DNA of 52,488 bases from an uncultured euryarchaeote (GTDB lineage Archaea; Thermoplasmatota; Poseidoniia; Poseidoniales; Poseidoniaceae): positions 1-52,488 of the forward strand of contig CALBIL010000096.1 in the NCBI GenBank assembly GCA_937892945.1, given 5' to 3'. Under the pieces are notes generated by a model, which made no database searches, had not been told where the DNA came from, and saw only the letters and a list, made by a program, of their open reading frames with translations. Shown in pieces: positions 1-8,585 of the stretch. Position 1 is the first letter of the stretch. Every line of letters begins with the position of its first letter. The position numbers were made by a program, and so were the translations under genes.

Positions 1-2
1 AA

Positions 3-85
3 GCCGAGATCGCATAGCCTGGTATTGCGCGCGACTGGAAATCGCGTGTCCTTGTGGCACGAGAGTTCAAATCTCTCTCTCGGCG
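3..85 (+). tRNA. tRNA-Ser (anticodon GGA)
   Basis: A complete class II tRNA folds by eye. The acceptor stem GCCGAGA at 3-9 pairs perfectly with TCTCGGC at 78-84, with discriminator G at 85. The anticodon stem CGCGA/TCGCG (30-34/42-46) encloses a loop with anticodon GGA at 37-39, which reads serine UCC/UCU codons. A long variable arm lies at about 47-60, as expected for tRNA-Ser, and the T arm is GAGAG/CTCTC. There is no intron and CCA is not encoded. A T6 run about 20 nt downstream is a plausible terminator. Confidence 0.95.
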
Positions 86-105
86 CTTCAGTATCCCTTT
101 ATTGA

Positions 106-111
106 TTTTTT
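106..111 (+). terminator. T-run terminator after tRNA-Ser
   Basis: Six consecutive T residues follow the tRNA-Ser 3' end by about 20 nt. Archaeal RNA polymerase terminates at oligo-T tracts without needing a hairpin. This is a sequence-based guess only. Confidence 0.4.
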
Positions 112-152
112 AAGATCCAGTAATGTGTCTCTTTGAACTCCAAGAAGTGAAG

Positions 153-224
153 AGCCACCGGCGAGAATTGAACTCGCGACCTCCTCATTACCAATGAGGT
201 GCTATACCGCTAAGCCACGGTGGC
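153..224 (-). tRNA. tRNA-Thr (anticodon GGT)
   Basis: On the minus strand the acceptor stem GCCACCG (218-224 complement) pairs perfectly with CGGTGGC (154-160 complement). The anticodon loop TTGGTAA gives anticodon GGT at 190-192, decoding threonine ACC/ACU. The T loop TTCAATT lies in a GCGAG/CTCGC stem. The gene is intronless with a short variable loop, and CCA is not encoded. It is convergent with the tRNA-Ser gene. Confidence 0.95.
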
Positions 225-250
225 AGTAAAGACGGCCACCAACACGTGGA

Positions 251-256
251 TTATAA
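251..256 (-). promoter_or_regulatory. probable TATA box of tRNA-Thr
   Basis: TTATAA, read on the minus strand, sits 27-32 nt upstream of the tRNA-Thr 5' end. This is the expected distance for an archaeal TATA box if transcription starts at or just before the mature 5' end. A purine-rich stretch lies just upstream where a BRE would be. Confidence 0.5.
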
Positions 257-378
257 CCGCTTCGCGTCGCTCTTGAATGGATTAAATGGACCTTTCAACA
301 TGAGCATCCCCTCAAAGGCTATAAGGTGATTTTTAGAAATGCGAGAATGGAGAAGGCAACTTCTCTGGATGGGATATT

Positions 379-564
379 ATGGAGCGAGAGCAAGAAAACA
401 AAGTGGAGATACGGCAACGAGTCCGTGATCTTCAGAGCCAAGTAGATGAATTGAAAGACCTTGTGAATACGCTCTTGAGCGTGATTTGTGAGGAGCCGGA
501 TGGAGTGCACAGCGGTGCTGCTCCGACGATTCCGGGTCAACCTGCAAATAATTACTGCATGTGA
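379..564 (+). CDS. small coiled-coil protein, unknown function
   Basis: Encodes 61 residues. Residues 1-38 are highly charged with a heptad-like spacing of I/V/L (RQRVRDLQSQVDELKDLV), typical of a short amphipathic coiled coil. The tail is Pro/Gly-rich and ends near a Cys. A TATA-like TATAAG at 320-325 lies about 55 nt upstream of the ATG. The stop codon TGA directly abuts the rtcB stop codon on the other strand. The composition looks like a real protein, but I do not recognise a family and assign no function. The antisense ORF over the same DNA is less protein-like. Confidence 0.6.
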   Translation: MEREQENKVEIRQRVRDLQSQVDELKDLVNTLLSVICEEPDGVHSGAAPTIPGQPANNYCM

Positions 565-2040
565 TTATCCTTTGATAACTGCAAGCGGATTTAATCGAGC
601 CACGGGTCGTGCCAATCCTGCTTTTGCAGTTAAATCAATAACATCATCAACATCTTTGTAGGCATCTGGGGCTTCTTCCGACAAGACGTTCGGAGTCGAT
701 GCATGAATTCGAATTCCTCGGTTTTCAAGTTCCAATTTCAATGCTTTTCCATCAATTGTTTGTTTTGCTTTACTGCGCGACATAGCTCGGCCAGCGCCAT
801 GGCAAGAAGAACCAAACGCGATGTTTTGTCCATTTTTTGGTCCTGCCATAACCCACGAGCCTGTTCCCATATCACCGGGGATGAGGACTGGCTGGCCTGA
901 GAGATGGTTCGAATGTTTCATTTCGGGGCTGTCACCACTGAATGCTCGTGTGGCGCCCTTACGATGGACACAGCACGTACACCCCTTGCCATCTATTCGA
1001 TGGACTTCGACTTTGGCAATATTGTGAGCGACATCATAGAGAGTTGTTGCTTCACCATCTTCGCCCATCTCCAATCGGAGAACTTCACGCAATCGGTGCG
1101 CTAGAGCACTTCGATTCGCAAAAGCAAAATTCGCAGCAGCATTCATGCCGTCAAAATAGGCTTGACCTTGTGGTGAATGGAATGGTGCAGATGCTAATTG
1201 ACGGTCAGCCAGTTCATACCCCCATTCTTCATCGATCCAAATGTTTCCTTTTTGTTTGTATCGTCGTTCAAGACTTCGCACATGATCGCTGCATACTTGG
1301 TGGCCAAGTCCTCGTGAGCCTGAATGAATCATAGCGACAATTTGCCCTTCATACAATCCCCACTTTTCGGCAGTTGCAGCATCGACTGTTTTTCCAACTG
1401 TTTGTAATTCCAAAAAATGGTTTCCACTGCCTAATGTACCAAGCGCACGCAGACCACGTTCTTTGGCCCGTTGAGAGATATCTGCATTAATTGTATTCAA
1501 TTGGCCACCAGATTCGAGGTGTTTCAAATCTTCATCGTAGCCATAGCCGAGTTCAATCGCAGCAGGAGCGCCACCTTGAATGATGTTATCGAGGTCACTC
1601 ATCGTGATGTCAAGTCCACCCTTTCCGGAGGCTCCAGCAGGTATCCTTCCCGCTAAACGACCTGCGAGTTTTTTGAGATTTGGTATGTCTTTTTCAGTTG
1701 CATCGAGCGCCAACATCCGTACGCCACAATTGATGTCAAAACCAACACCTCCGGGGGATATTGCACCGCCGAAGTCTCCTTGTTCGGTGTCGGTTGCAAT
1801 CACTCCACCGATCGGAAGGCCGTAGCCAAAATGCCAATCTGCCATGCCCCAAGCTTCACCAACAATCCCTGGAAGGCTTGCAGCATTGATGAGTTGTTCT
1901 GGGCCACGGTCATCTGCGTGCTTTAGCAGATGCGCCTCATCGGTGACTAAGCGAGCGTCAACTTTCATCCGACCGTGGGCTTTGATACGCATGGTGCCAT
2001 CACCTTGCGAGGTGAGATAATCACGCCAATCATCGGCCAT
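565..2040 (-). CDS. rtcB: RNA-splicing ligase RtcB
   Basis: RtcB joins 2',3'-cyclic phosphate (or 3'-phosphate) and 5'-OH RNA ends using GTP and Mn2+, and seals tRNA exons in archaea. The 491-residue length is normal and no intein is present. Visible signatures are the metal-binding DINCGVR segment near residues 102-108 (Cys105), GTLGSGNHFLE, HSGSRGLGHQ, and the C-terminal SSCHGAGRAMSR containing the histidine that takes GMP in the known mechanism. The N-terminus MADDWRDYLT with ATG at 2038-2040 is a natural start. Its activator archease and the splicing endonuclease EndA lie about 40 kb away in this window. It is convergent with the 61-residue gene, with no bases between the stop codons. Confidence 0.97.
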   Translation of the reverse strand: MADDWRDYLTSQGDGTMRIKAHGRMKVDARLVTDEAHLLKHADDRGPEQLINAASLPGIVGEAWGMADWHFGYGLPIGGVIATDTEQGDFGGAISPGGVGFDINCGVRMLALDATEKDIPNLKKLAGRLAGRIPAGASGKGGLDITMSDLDNIIQGGAPAAIELGYGYDEDLKHLESGGQLNTINADISQRAKERGLRALGTLGSGNHFLELQTVGKTVDAATAEKWGLYEGQIVAMIHSGSRGLGHQVCSDHVRSLERRYKQKGNIWIDEEWGYELADRQLASAPFHSPQGQAYFDGMNAAANFAFANRSALAHRLREVLRLEMGEDGEATTLYDVAHNIAKVEVHRIDGKGCTCCVHRKGATRAFSGDSPEMKHSNHLSGQPVLIPGDMGTGSWVMAGPKNGQNIAFGSSCHGAGRAMSRSKAKQTIDGKALKLELENRGIRIHASTPNVLSEEAPDAYKDVDDVIDLTAKAGLARPVARLNPLAVIKG

Positions 2041-2158
2041 AGTTACGGGTCGAGTTATTCCCCTTTGAGGATTGTTCTTCGTTTCCGCAATAAAAGACCC
2101 ATAGGTTTCAAGGTGTATCGCTTGGTCGGCGACTTGTTCCTTTGGGGAGATGAGTCAT

Positions 2159-5008
2159 ATGGGATTGCCACCGATTGATTTGGCCGTGTTCAAAAACGAG
2201 GGTTTTGTTCGAAACCAATGTCGGATCACGAACCTTTGGTTTTGGACCACCGACCCTTCACGAGATACTTGTGGTGACACGACTGAAGATGAGTATACAT
2301 TCATCGGAGCACCTCTCATCGAAGGCTACCCTATGCGAGGTAAGGCATTGAAAGATGCCATGCGCGAAGCCTTTCTAAATTTCTTTGAAAACGTCGAACA
2401 TACACGTGTTGAACCCTATCCGGTTTTGGCAAGATGGAGAGATGACATTCATTTGACCATTGCTTCAATTGCAGATTTCCAACCTCATGTGACTTCGGGT
2501 GAAGTTGAACCTCCGGCGAACCCTTTGACGATATCACAACCTTGTATTCGGCTGACTGATGTCGACGCCGTAGGGCGTTCTGGTCGCCATTTGACGACAT
2601 TTGAGATGATGGCGCATCACGTTTTTAATCGACCCAAAGAAGGAAAGACCTACTATTGGATGGAAGAATGTGTTCAATATTGTCACGATTTGTTAACCAA
2701 GACATTCAACATCGCTTCCATTGAGATCACCTATGTGGAAAATCCATGGTGCGGTGGTGGAAATGCAGGTGCAGCTGTAGAAGTCATTGTTGGCGGACTT
2801 GAATTAGCGACCTTGGTGTTCATGAATCTTGAAGAACACCCGGAAGGAGATATCGAACTGAAAGGTGATTTCTACCGTGAAATGGACATGCAAATTATTG
2901 ACACCGGCTATGGCCTGGAGCGTTTCTGTTGGGCAGCTGCAGGAACACCTACCATCTATGAGGCCATTTACCCTGAGACAGTTTCTTGGCTCAAGGAGAT
3001 GGCTGGATTCTCTTCTATTACCTCTCAATGGCCCGAACTTGACTTGGATGCATTACTCGGTGAAATGAGTCGGCTCAATGGGATTATGAATATTGAACCA
3101 GGTGTTGATGCTGATGAACTGCGTACAACTTTCTTACGTCGTTTAGACGAACGTGGTATCACTGTGACGTCTGAACAATTCTCAGCGGTGACTGAACCCC
3201 TTTCGAAAATCTATGCCATTCCAGACCACCTTCACGCTTTGAGCAACATGCTCGGAGATGGACTGGTGCCTTCGAATGCTAAAGCCGGTTACCTTGCACG
3301 AATGCTTGCCCGTCGAACCTTACGTCTTCGGGATGATTTGGAACTCAATATTTCTCTTTCCGAACTAGCAGAGCATCACATCTCCATTAATCTCGGTGGG
3401 CAAGCGATGAAACAAACACATGATGGACTCCTCGGAATTCTTCAACTGGAAGAAGAACGGTACGAAGAGATGATTCGCAAAGGTGGTAATGTCATTACCA
3501 CCCAACTCAAAGGCATCCCAACTGATTCTGAATCTATTCCAGATGAGACCCTTTTCCAACTCAATGATTCTCATGGCTTAGCGCCAGACATGGTCGTCGG
3601 TTTAGCAAAGAGCGCAGGTTGGAAGAATGTCCGAATCCGTACAGGATTTGCAGCTGAAATGGCAGACCGCCATGCTCGTATCGCCAAACAGGCTGCACAA
3701 ACTGTCGAAGAGATCCCTCTTGTCGAGAATATTCCACAATTACCAGCAACGGTGGCACTGTATTACGAAGATGTCCAACAACGCGAATTCGACGCCAGTG
3801 TTCTTTCGTGTCTTCCACTCATCGCAGATGACCTTCCCTCCGGGGCAACACATGGAATAATTCTTGACAAAACATGCTTCTATCCCGAAGGCGGGGGCCA
3901 AGAAGGAGACTATGGTCGACTCGTTACTGATTCAACTCAGCATCGTGTTCTTGATACACGTAAAGTCGGCACTCATGTTCTGCATTTGGTCGATGGTCCT
4001 TTCGAAACCGGGGATTTAGTTCATGGAAGCCTCGATTGGAACCGTCGTAAGCAATTGATGGACCATCATACAGCAGTACACATCGTTGGTGGTGCCGCCC
4101 GTCGAATTCTTGGACCTCACATCTATCAGGCAGGAGCAAACAAATCAATTGAGTCAGGTCGCCTTGACATTACCCACTTCAGTCGATTAAATCGAGATGA
4201 CCTCGATGCAATTGAATCCTTGGCAAATGAAGTCTTAGGCCAAGTTCAGCGCACAGAGAAAACCGAACTGAATCGAAAAGATGCCGACAAGAAGTTTGGT
4301 TTTGATTTGTATCAAGGTGGTGCGCCAAAAGGTAATTCCATACGTATTCTTCGAATCGCTGACCACGATATTCAGGCTTGTGGCGGCACACATCACGATG
4401 AACCTGGTCAAATTGGATCCATTCGAATTATTCGTTCTGCAGCCGTTCAAGATGGTGTTGAACGCCTTCATATTGTCGCAGGACAGGCTGCTCTAATGTA
4501 TGCTCGAAATCAAGATTCCTTGTTGAGACAAGCAAGTGAAACGTTTGGTATTCCATCGCATGAATTGCCAAAAGCATCCGAGCGGTTTTACTCCGAATGG
4601 AAGGACCAGCGAAAGATGATTGAGCAACTTGAAGCAGAAATTGTTCGTTTGCGCACTGCTGGTGGCGGTTCGGATTCTTCTGAAATTGATGGTGTCCGTA
4701 TTGCAATAATGGAAGTCAATGGGGACCTTAAGAAAATGACAAAGATGCTCAAGGAACTCACACTCGATTCCTCGAAACCAACGCTTGCTGTACTGGGTTC
4801 CAAAGAAGGCGGTGGAAAGTTGATGATTGCCGTTACTGAAAATACAATTGCCAGTGAACGGTATGATGCAGTTGTTTTACTCCGAGAGATTTCACATCAC
4901 ATCAAAGGTGGTGGAGGCGGTCGTCCAACACTCGCACAGGGTGGAGGCTCTCATCCAGAAGGTCTCGATGATGCACTTGAAGCAGCACGCAAGAGTGTTG
5001 GAGCTTGA
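2159..5008 (+). CDS. alaS: alanyl-tRNA synthetase, archaeal type
   Basis: Charges tRNA-Ala with alanine and edits mischarged Ser/Gly. The N-terminal opening resembles the archaeal form (KNEGFVRNQC), followed by the class II catalytic region with long inserts. The editing domain carries HHTAVHIV and the zinc site ACGGTHHDE. The C-terminal domain has the glycine-rich GGGGGRPTLAQGGG typical of AlaRS. Length is about 950 residues, slightly above the usual 900. ATG codons occur at 2150 and 2159; GGGGAG at 2144-2149 is correctly spaced only for 2159, so I prefer that start. The stop TGA touches the stop of the convergent Nudix gene. Confidence 0.96.
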   Translation: MGLPPIDLAVFKNEGFVRNQCRITNLWFWTTDPSRDTCGDTTEDEYTFIGAPLIEGYPMRGKALKDAMREAFLNFFENVEHTRVEPYPVLARWRDDIHLTIASIADFQPHVTSGEVEPPANPLTISQPCIRLTDVDAVGRSGRHLTTFEMMAHHVFNRPKEGKTYYWMEECVQYCHDLLTKTFNIASIEITYVENPWCGGGNAGAAVEVIVGGLELATLVFMNLEEHPEGDIELKGDFYREMDMQIIDTGYGLERFCWAAAGTPTIYEAIYPETVSWLKEMAGFSSITSQWPELDLDALLGEMSRLNGIMNIEPGVDADELRTTFLRRLDERGITVTSEQFSAVTEPLSKIYAIPDHLHALSNMLGDGLVPSNAKAGYLARMLARRTLRLRDDLELNISLSELAEHHISINLGGQAMKQTHDGLLGILQLEEERYEEMIRKGGNVITTQLKGIPTDSESIPDETLFQLNDSHGLAPDMVVGLAKSAGWKNVRIRTGFAAEMADRHARIAKQAAQTVEEIPLVENIPQLPATVALYYEDVQQREFDASVLSCLPLIADDLPSGATHGIILDKTCFYPEGGGQEGDYGRLVTDSTQHRVLDTRKVGTHVLHLVDGPFETGDLVHGSLDWNRRKQLMDHHTAVHIVGGAARRILGPHIYQAGANKSIESGRLDITHFSRLNRDDLDAIESLANEVLGQVQRTEKTELNRKDADKKFGFDLYQGGAPKGNSIRILRIADHDIQACGGTHHDEPGQIGSIRIIRSAAVQDGVERLHIVAGQAALMYARNQDSLLRQASETFGIPSHELPKASERFYSEWKDQRKMIEQLEAEIVRLRTAGGGSDSSEIDGVRIAIMEVNGDLKKMTKMLKELTLDSSKPTLAVLGSKEGGGKLMIAVTENTIASERYDAVVLLREISHHIKGGGGGRPTLAQGGGSHPEGLDDALEAARKSVGA

Positions 5009-5725
5009 TTAAAGCGTTCGTAGCGCTTCTTTATCAAAATAAGATACAGCAACATTTCGCGCTTCATCTGGTGTGAACCATTTTACATCTGAAATTTCTT
5101 CTGTCTGTAATTCCAACGTCGTAATGTCACCGTTCCATGTTGAACGGTACGTGAACGAGACAAAGGAAATCCCTTCATCGGTGAATATTTTCTGTGTAAT
5201 CAGGGGTTCATTCTGTTCTAATACGATGCTAAGCCCAATTTCTTCAAGCGTTTCACGAACACAGCCAATACTTGGATGTTCATCGTGATCCATATAGCCC
5301 CCGGGTAGTGTCCAAAACCCTCTAAAGTGTCCACGCTCCACTTTTCCAAGTAAGACCTGTCCAGCATCATTGCAAATCATAACTTTCGATACAAGACGAT
5401 GAATCGAACGGTAAATCGCCTCTCGTGCCACTGGGTGAACCGAATTATCTGCAATCATTTCATCTTTCCACGCCCAGTGTTTTGGCCATTCAATGTTCGG
5501 ATAACCTTTGAGAACACGGTACACAAGTGTGCCAAACACGAGACGTGTTTCTCGAATGACCTTCCATTCGATCCCCATACGTTCGATTTCGACAAGTGTC
5601 GGAAGTCGTAGTATCGTCGTCCCGTCTTGGCGGCCTTGGATTGGAAGTTGAGGGCCATTCCCATTTTGGTCAACCAGTAGCACTTTCCCGTCGTGTTCAA
5701 GATGAACAACTTCCTCGGGATGCAT
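5009..5725 (-). CDS. Nudix hydrolase with N-terminal extension
   Basis: A 238-residue Nudix-fold pyrophosphohydrolase. The Nudix box runs from GGYMDHDEH to RETLEEIGL, matching G-x5-E-x7-R-E-x2-E-E-x-G and providing the Mg2+-binding glutamates. The Nudix domain occupies roughly residues 110-238. The first 110 residues form an extra region I do not recognise, rich in charged and aromatic residues and lacking the cysteines of NudC-type zinc ribbons. The substrate cannot be told from sequence; nucleotide sugars, NAD(H) or oxidised nucleotides are all possible. The gene is divergent from the downstream metallo-beta-lactamase gene with about 95 nt between starts. Confidence 0.88.
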   Translation of the reverse strand: MHPEEVVHLEHDGKVLLVDQNGNGPQLPIQGRQDGTTILRLPTLVEIERMGIEWKVIRETRLVFGTLVYRVLKGYPNIEWPKHWAWKDEMIADNSVHPVAREAIYRSIHRLVSKVMICNDAGQVLLGKVERGHFRGFWTLPGGYMDHDEHPSIGCVRETLEEIGLSIVLEQNEPLITQKIFTDEGISFVSFTYRSTWNGDITTLELQTEEISDVKWFTPDEARNVAVSYFDKEALRTL

Positions 5726-5820
5726 GTTCTTCGGTTCCCCCCATGTTTCATCAATGCTCGTATGATTGAATGTTTCTAAACAATGGTATTGTTCAAGTAC
5801 ATCCGCTCAATCGCTCACTC

Positions 5821-6531
5821 ATGAACTTCGAACAACTCAACCAATCTGGCTGGGCGAAGACCTATCTTCTTGTAGATTCAGATTCACAAATAGCAGCAAT
5901 CGTTGATCCTGTGTACGATTTTATGAACGAGTATCTCGCACTTATCGAGGCACGTAATCTCACACTCCACTACGCCATTGCGACACATACGCATGCAGAC
6001 CATATCTCCGCATGCTTTTCTCTTCGTGAACGAACCGGTTGTGAGTACGTGATGTGGAAAGACACTGCATGTATGAATGTCTCAAAGTACCTCCAAGAAG
6101 GAGATACACTGATGCTTGGTTCCACTCCACTCAAAATCCATCACGTGCCAGGACATACCAATGACCATGTTCTCATTGAAACTCCGACGCATTTATTGAC
6201 GGGTGATTTCCTCTTTACTGGCCAAGGTGGTGTCGGTCGGGATGATTTGCCGAGTGGTCGATTACTCTCCCATTGGGAGTCTCTGAAAAAACTCGAATTG
6301 CTCGATGGAGAGATTCTCGTCTGCACAGGTCATGATCCACCGGGTACCGTCATGCAAACACTCGATTGGAACCGTGCTAACAATCCTGTCCTCAAGATGA
6401 CATCCTTCGAACAATTCGAAACATGGCAAATCAAAGTCACTGCAGGTTTGGGCTCGGTATCTAAAATAAAAACAGCGCTACCAGCAAATCTTTTCGCAGA
6501 AATTCCTGATGTAATTCCTTGGATGGTATGA
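5821..6531 (+). CDS. ETHE1-like metallo-beta-lactamase-fold hydrolase
   Basis: A metallo-beta-lactamase-fold protein resembling persulfide dioxygenases (ETHE1) and glyoxalase II-type enzymes. Metal ligand motifs are THTHADH, PGHTNDH, the acidic GDFLF segment and a late GHD. The GDFLFTGQGGVGRDDL stretch is typical of ETHE1-like proteins that oxidise glutathione persulfide in sulfur detoxification. The frame is open from 5770, but the ATG at 5821 starts at MNFEQLNQSG, which aligns best with the family start. Hydrolase versus dioxygenase chemistry cannot be settled here. Confidence 0.87.
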   Translation: MNFEQLNQSGWAKTYLLVDSDSQIAAIVDPVYDFMNEYLALIEARNLTLHYAIATHTHADHISACFSLRERTGCEYVMWKDTACMNVSKYLQEGDTLMLGSTPLKIHHVPGHTNDHVLIETPTHLLTGDFLFTGQGGVGRDDLPSGRLLSHWESLKKLELLDGEILVCTGHDPPGTVMQTLDWNRANNPVLKMTSFEQFETWQIKVTAGLGSVSKIKTALPANLFAEIPDVIPWMV

Positions 6532-6611
6532 AGACTCGCATGCGTAGGCAGTACACTGGGGGATTGCCCTCTGATACGAAACTTCATGTATGACTTGAAA
6601 CATCGAAAAGT

Positions 6612-7226
6612 ATGGCGACCATTAAGCGTAAACATCGTCATGGTATTTATCGGTTCTATGCGCCGTTTTACGACCGGGTATTTGCTCCTAGTTTTTCTGA
6701 GGGTCATTCGAAATTGTATTCTTCACTTGTTCTTGAAAAGAACGATCATATTCTCGAAGTAGGAATTGGAACAGGTATCTCATTGACCCACTGCCCTGAG
6801 TTTGTCCGTGTCGATGCCATCGATTTCAGTGAAGCAATGCTTGTAAAAGCCCGAAAACGTTTTCAAAAGGGAGAGATTTCGGCTCAAGTTGAGTTCACAA
6901 AAATGGATGCTCACTCACTCGAGTTTGAAGATAATGCATTTGAACATTCGATCGTTGCTCATGCACTGGCCGTGGTGGCGGAACCAAAAGAGGTATTGAA
7001 AGAGATGATACGAGTCACCAAAAGAGGTGGTAAAATAGTCATTGTAAATCACTACAAGAAAAACGGAGGGCCCCTTATCTCGATGTTCAATCCATTCCGA
7101 AAACGACTCGGTCTTGGAATACATGTTGAGTTTATCAATCTCATTGAAGAATGCGGTCTCGATGTACTCGAAGAAATACGGGTTAATCGTGGTTCTGCAA
7201 GTCTTCTCGTTTGTGGAATGCCTTAG
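6612..7226 (+). CDS. class I SAM-dependent methyltransferase
   Basis: 204 residues with the Rossmann-fold SAM-binding motif I ILEVGIGTGISL near residue 47, an acidic motif II (VDAIDFSEAML) and a C-terminal part ending in a short strand. The opening RFYAPFYDRVFAP resembles bacterial phosphatidylethanolamine N-methyltransferase (PmtA) and UbiE/MenG-like enzymes. A lipid or quinone substrate is therefore possible, but this is inference. It is followed by a convergent membrane-protein gene. Confidence 0.85.
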   Translation: MATIKRKHRHGIYRFYAPFYDRVFAPSFSEGHSKLYSSLVLEKNDHILEVGIGTGISLTHCPEFVRVDAIDFSEAMLVKARKRFQKGEISAQVEFTKMDAHSLEFEDNAFEHSIVAHALAVVAEPKEVLKEMIRVTKRGGKIVIVNHYKKNGGPLISMFNPFRKRLGLGIHVEFINLIEECGLDVLEEIRVNRGSASLLVCGMP

Positions 7227-7277
7227 TACAGAATCATTCAAGGAACTTCGAACCAAACTTCCATTGAATCGCTCTTG

Positions 7278-7304
7278 TCGCTGAATAATCTCAATTCAGA
7301 GCGA
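7278..7304. repeat. small inverted repeat between convergent genes
   Basis: TCGCTGAAT (7278-7286) and ATTCAGAGCGA (7294-7304) can pair as a 9-bp stem with a 2-nt bulge and a 7-nt loop. It sits in the gap between two convergent genes and could help 3'-end formation. No T-run follows on the plus strand, so the role is uncertain. Confidence 0.35.
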
Positions 7305-7340
7305 GATTCACATCAACTGCATTTCGTCATACTACAGAGA

Positions 7341-8498
7341 TTATTCGAGTGGGTTCTCGGGTATTGTTCCACGGTTCTCACTCATCGGGAGTTCTTGCAA
7401 TTCGGCAAAACTTAGTTGTTTGAGCGGCAATTCATTTAATGTGTTTAAGCGTTCTTTCATAACCATTCGAACATGAAATTCAATTCGGCCTTTACTTCGT
7501 GTTAAATCGTAAGAAAGAGGATTGAGTGTTTCGATGACTTGTGATCCAAATTCATCTCGAACATAGGATCCTCTCCATATGGAATAGCCCCATCGAAACG
7601 CAATACCAACGACCGCAGCTCCATACAGAAGGGTGAGTACGGTTAGAGCGAATAAGACTGCGTTTCCATCTCTGGCTTCATCGAGTAAATTACGTGCAAT
7701 CAAAAACAGCAAACCAATTCCTACAAGCGGCTTTAGAATACTTTCGAGCCATTGGTCAACAGGGACTAAGCGACCTTTAGAAGGATCGACAAATACCAAG
7801 TCAGATTCAAATGCAGCATTCAGCACACCCAATGCTCCAAGCAAAATAATGTAAAGGCCTGTGGAATACAAGATTTCGATTCCCCAAGAATCCAGGTCAA
7901 AGGTCCAGTGCACCATGAGCCAAGCAAAAAGTCCCAAAAAAGCGCCTTGAGGCACATGATTGAAGTGTATGACATGTTGCGAGAATTCATTCATTTTTGC
8001 CTTTTCATCTGCCAAACCTCGATGGGGTTTTGGTATGTGAATAATCTGCCAGTGCATCATTTGTTCGATGTAATTTAAGCCCCGAACAAGCATTCCTTTA
8101 CGGATGAATATGTATTCAATAACCAACAGTATTGGGAGTCCGATAAGAATAACCGGGAGTGCCATAATCACTGCTAATGGGAAGATTATGATGGCCGGTA
8201 ACAACAGAAAGTGTGAAACAGTTAACGGATGAAACAGGTCTGCTTCAATCAATCTCTGATGGCTTGGACGGATATGGAGGCTTCGAGCAACATCATCGAG
8301 AGTTGCACGGAACGGTGCGACTTGCCTGCCCGCATCAATAATTTGCAAGACTGTATTTCGGTATTGCGATGCTTCATGACCGACACCAATGAATAATCTC
8401 CATCCCAGCCGCATCGGTAATGCGAGTAACAATGGAATCGACAGCAAACCGGCTGCCCAAATCAATGCATTGGTATCAACTGCAGCCATGAGTCTCAT
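7341..8498 (-). CDS. multi-pass membrane protein, unknown function
   Basis: About 385 residues. Hydrophobic segments are clear near the N-terminus (NALIWAAGLLSIPLLLALP), as a long double segment around residues 105-140 (LLLPAIIIFPLAVIMALPVI), and in several further stretches around 200-310, suggesting about six to eight membrane passes. The C-terminal 80 residues are soluble and charged. No family is recognised. The frame is open to 8525, which would overlap the divergent dehydrogenase ORF; ATGs at 8498 and 8489 are more sensible starts. Confidence 0.7.
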   Translation of the reverse strand: MRLMAAVDTNALIWAAGLLSIPLLLALPMRLGWRLFIGVGHEASQYRNTVLQIIDAGRQVAPFRATLDDVARSLHIRPSHQRLIEADLFHPLTVSHFLLLPAIIIFPLAVIMALPVILIGLPILLVIEYIFIRKGMLVRGLNYIEQMMHWQIIHIPKPHRGLADEKAKMNEFSQHVIHFNHVPQGAFLGLFAWLMVHWTFDLDSWGIEILYSTGLYIILLGALGVLNAAFESDLVFVDPSKGRLVPVDQWLESILKPLVGIGLLFLIARNLLDEARDGNAVLFALTVLTLLYGAAVVGIAFRWGYSIWRGSYVRDEFGSQVIETLNPLSYDLTRSKGRIEFHVRMVMKERLNTLNELPLKQLSFAELQELPMSENRGTIPENPLE

Positions 8499-8585
8499 CC
8501 CTGCCACTTGACAGGAGTGTTTCAAACATCGGGTTCATGGGGCCGTTTGGCTAAGGTTGATGACCTTGATGAGAAACCATTGGCC

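Noticed and set aside
319-540. 73-residue minus-strand frame opposite the small coiled-coil gene
   Set aside because: Its composition is less protein-like, with no start signal, and it lies antisense to a better candidate.
942-1334. 130-residue plus-strand frame inside rtcB
   Set aside because: It is fully antisense to conserved RtcB motifs; Cys/His-rich composition reflects the opposite codons.
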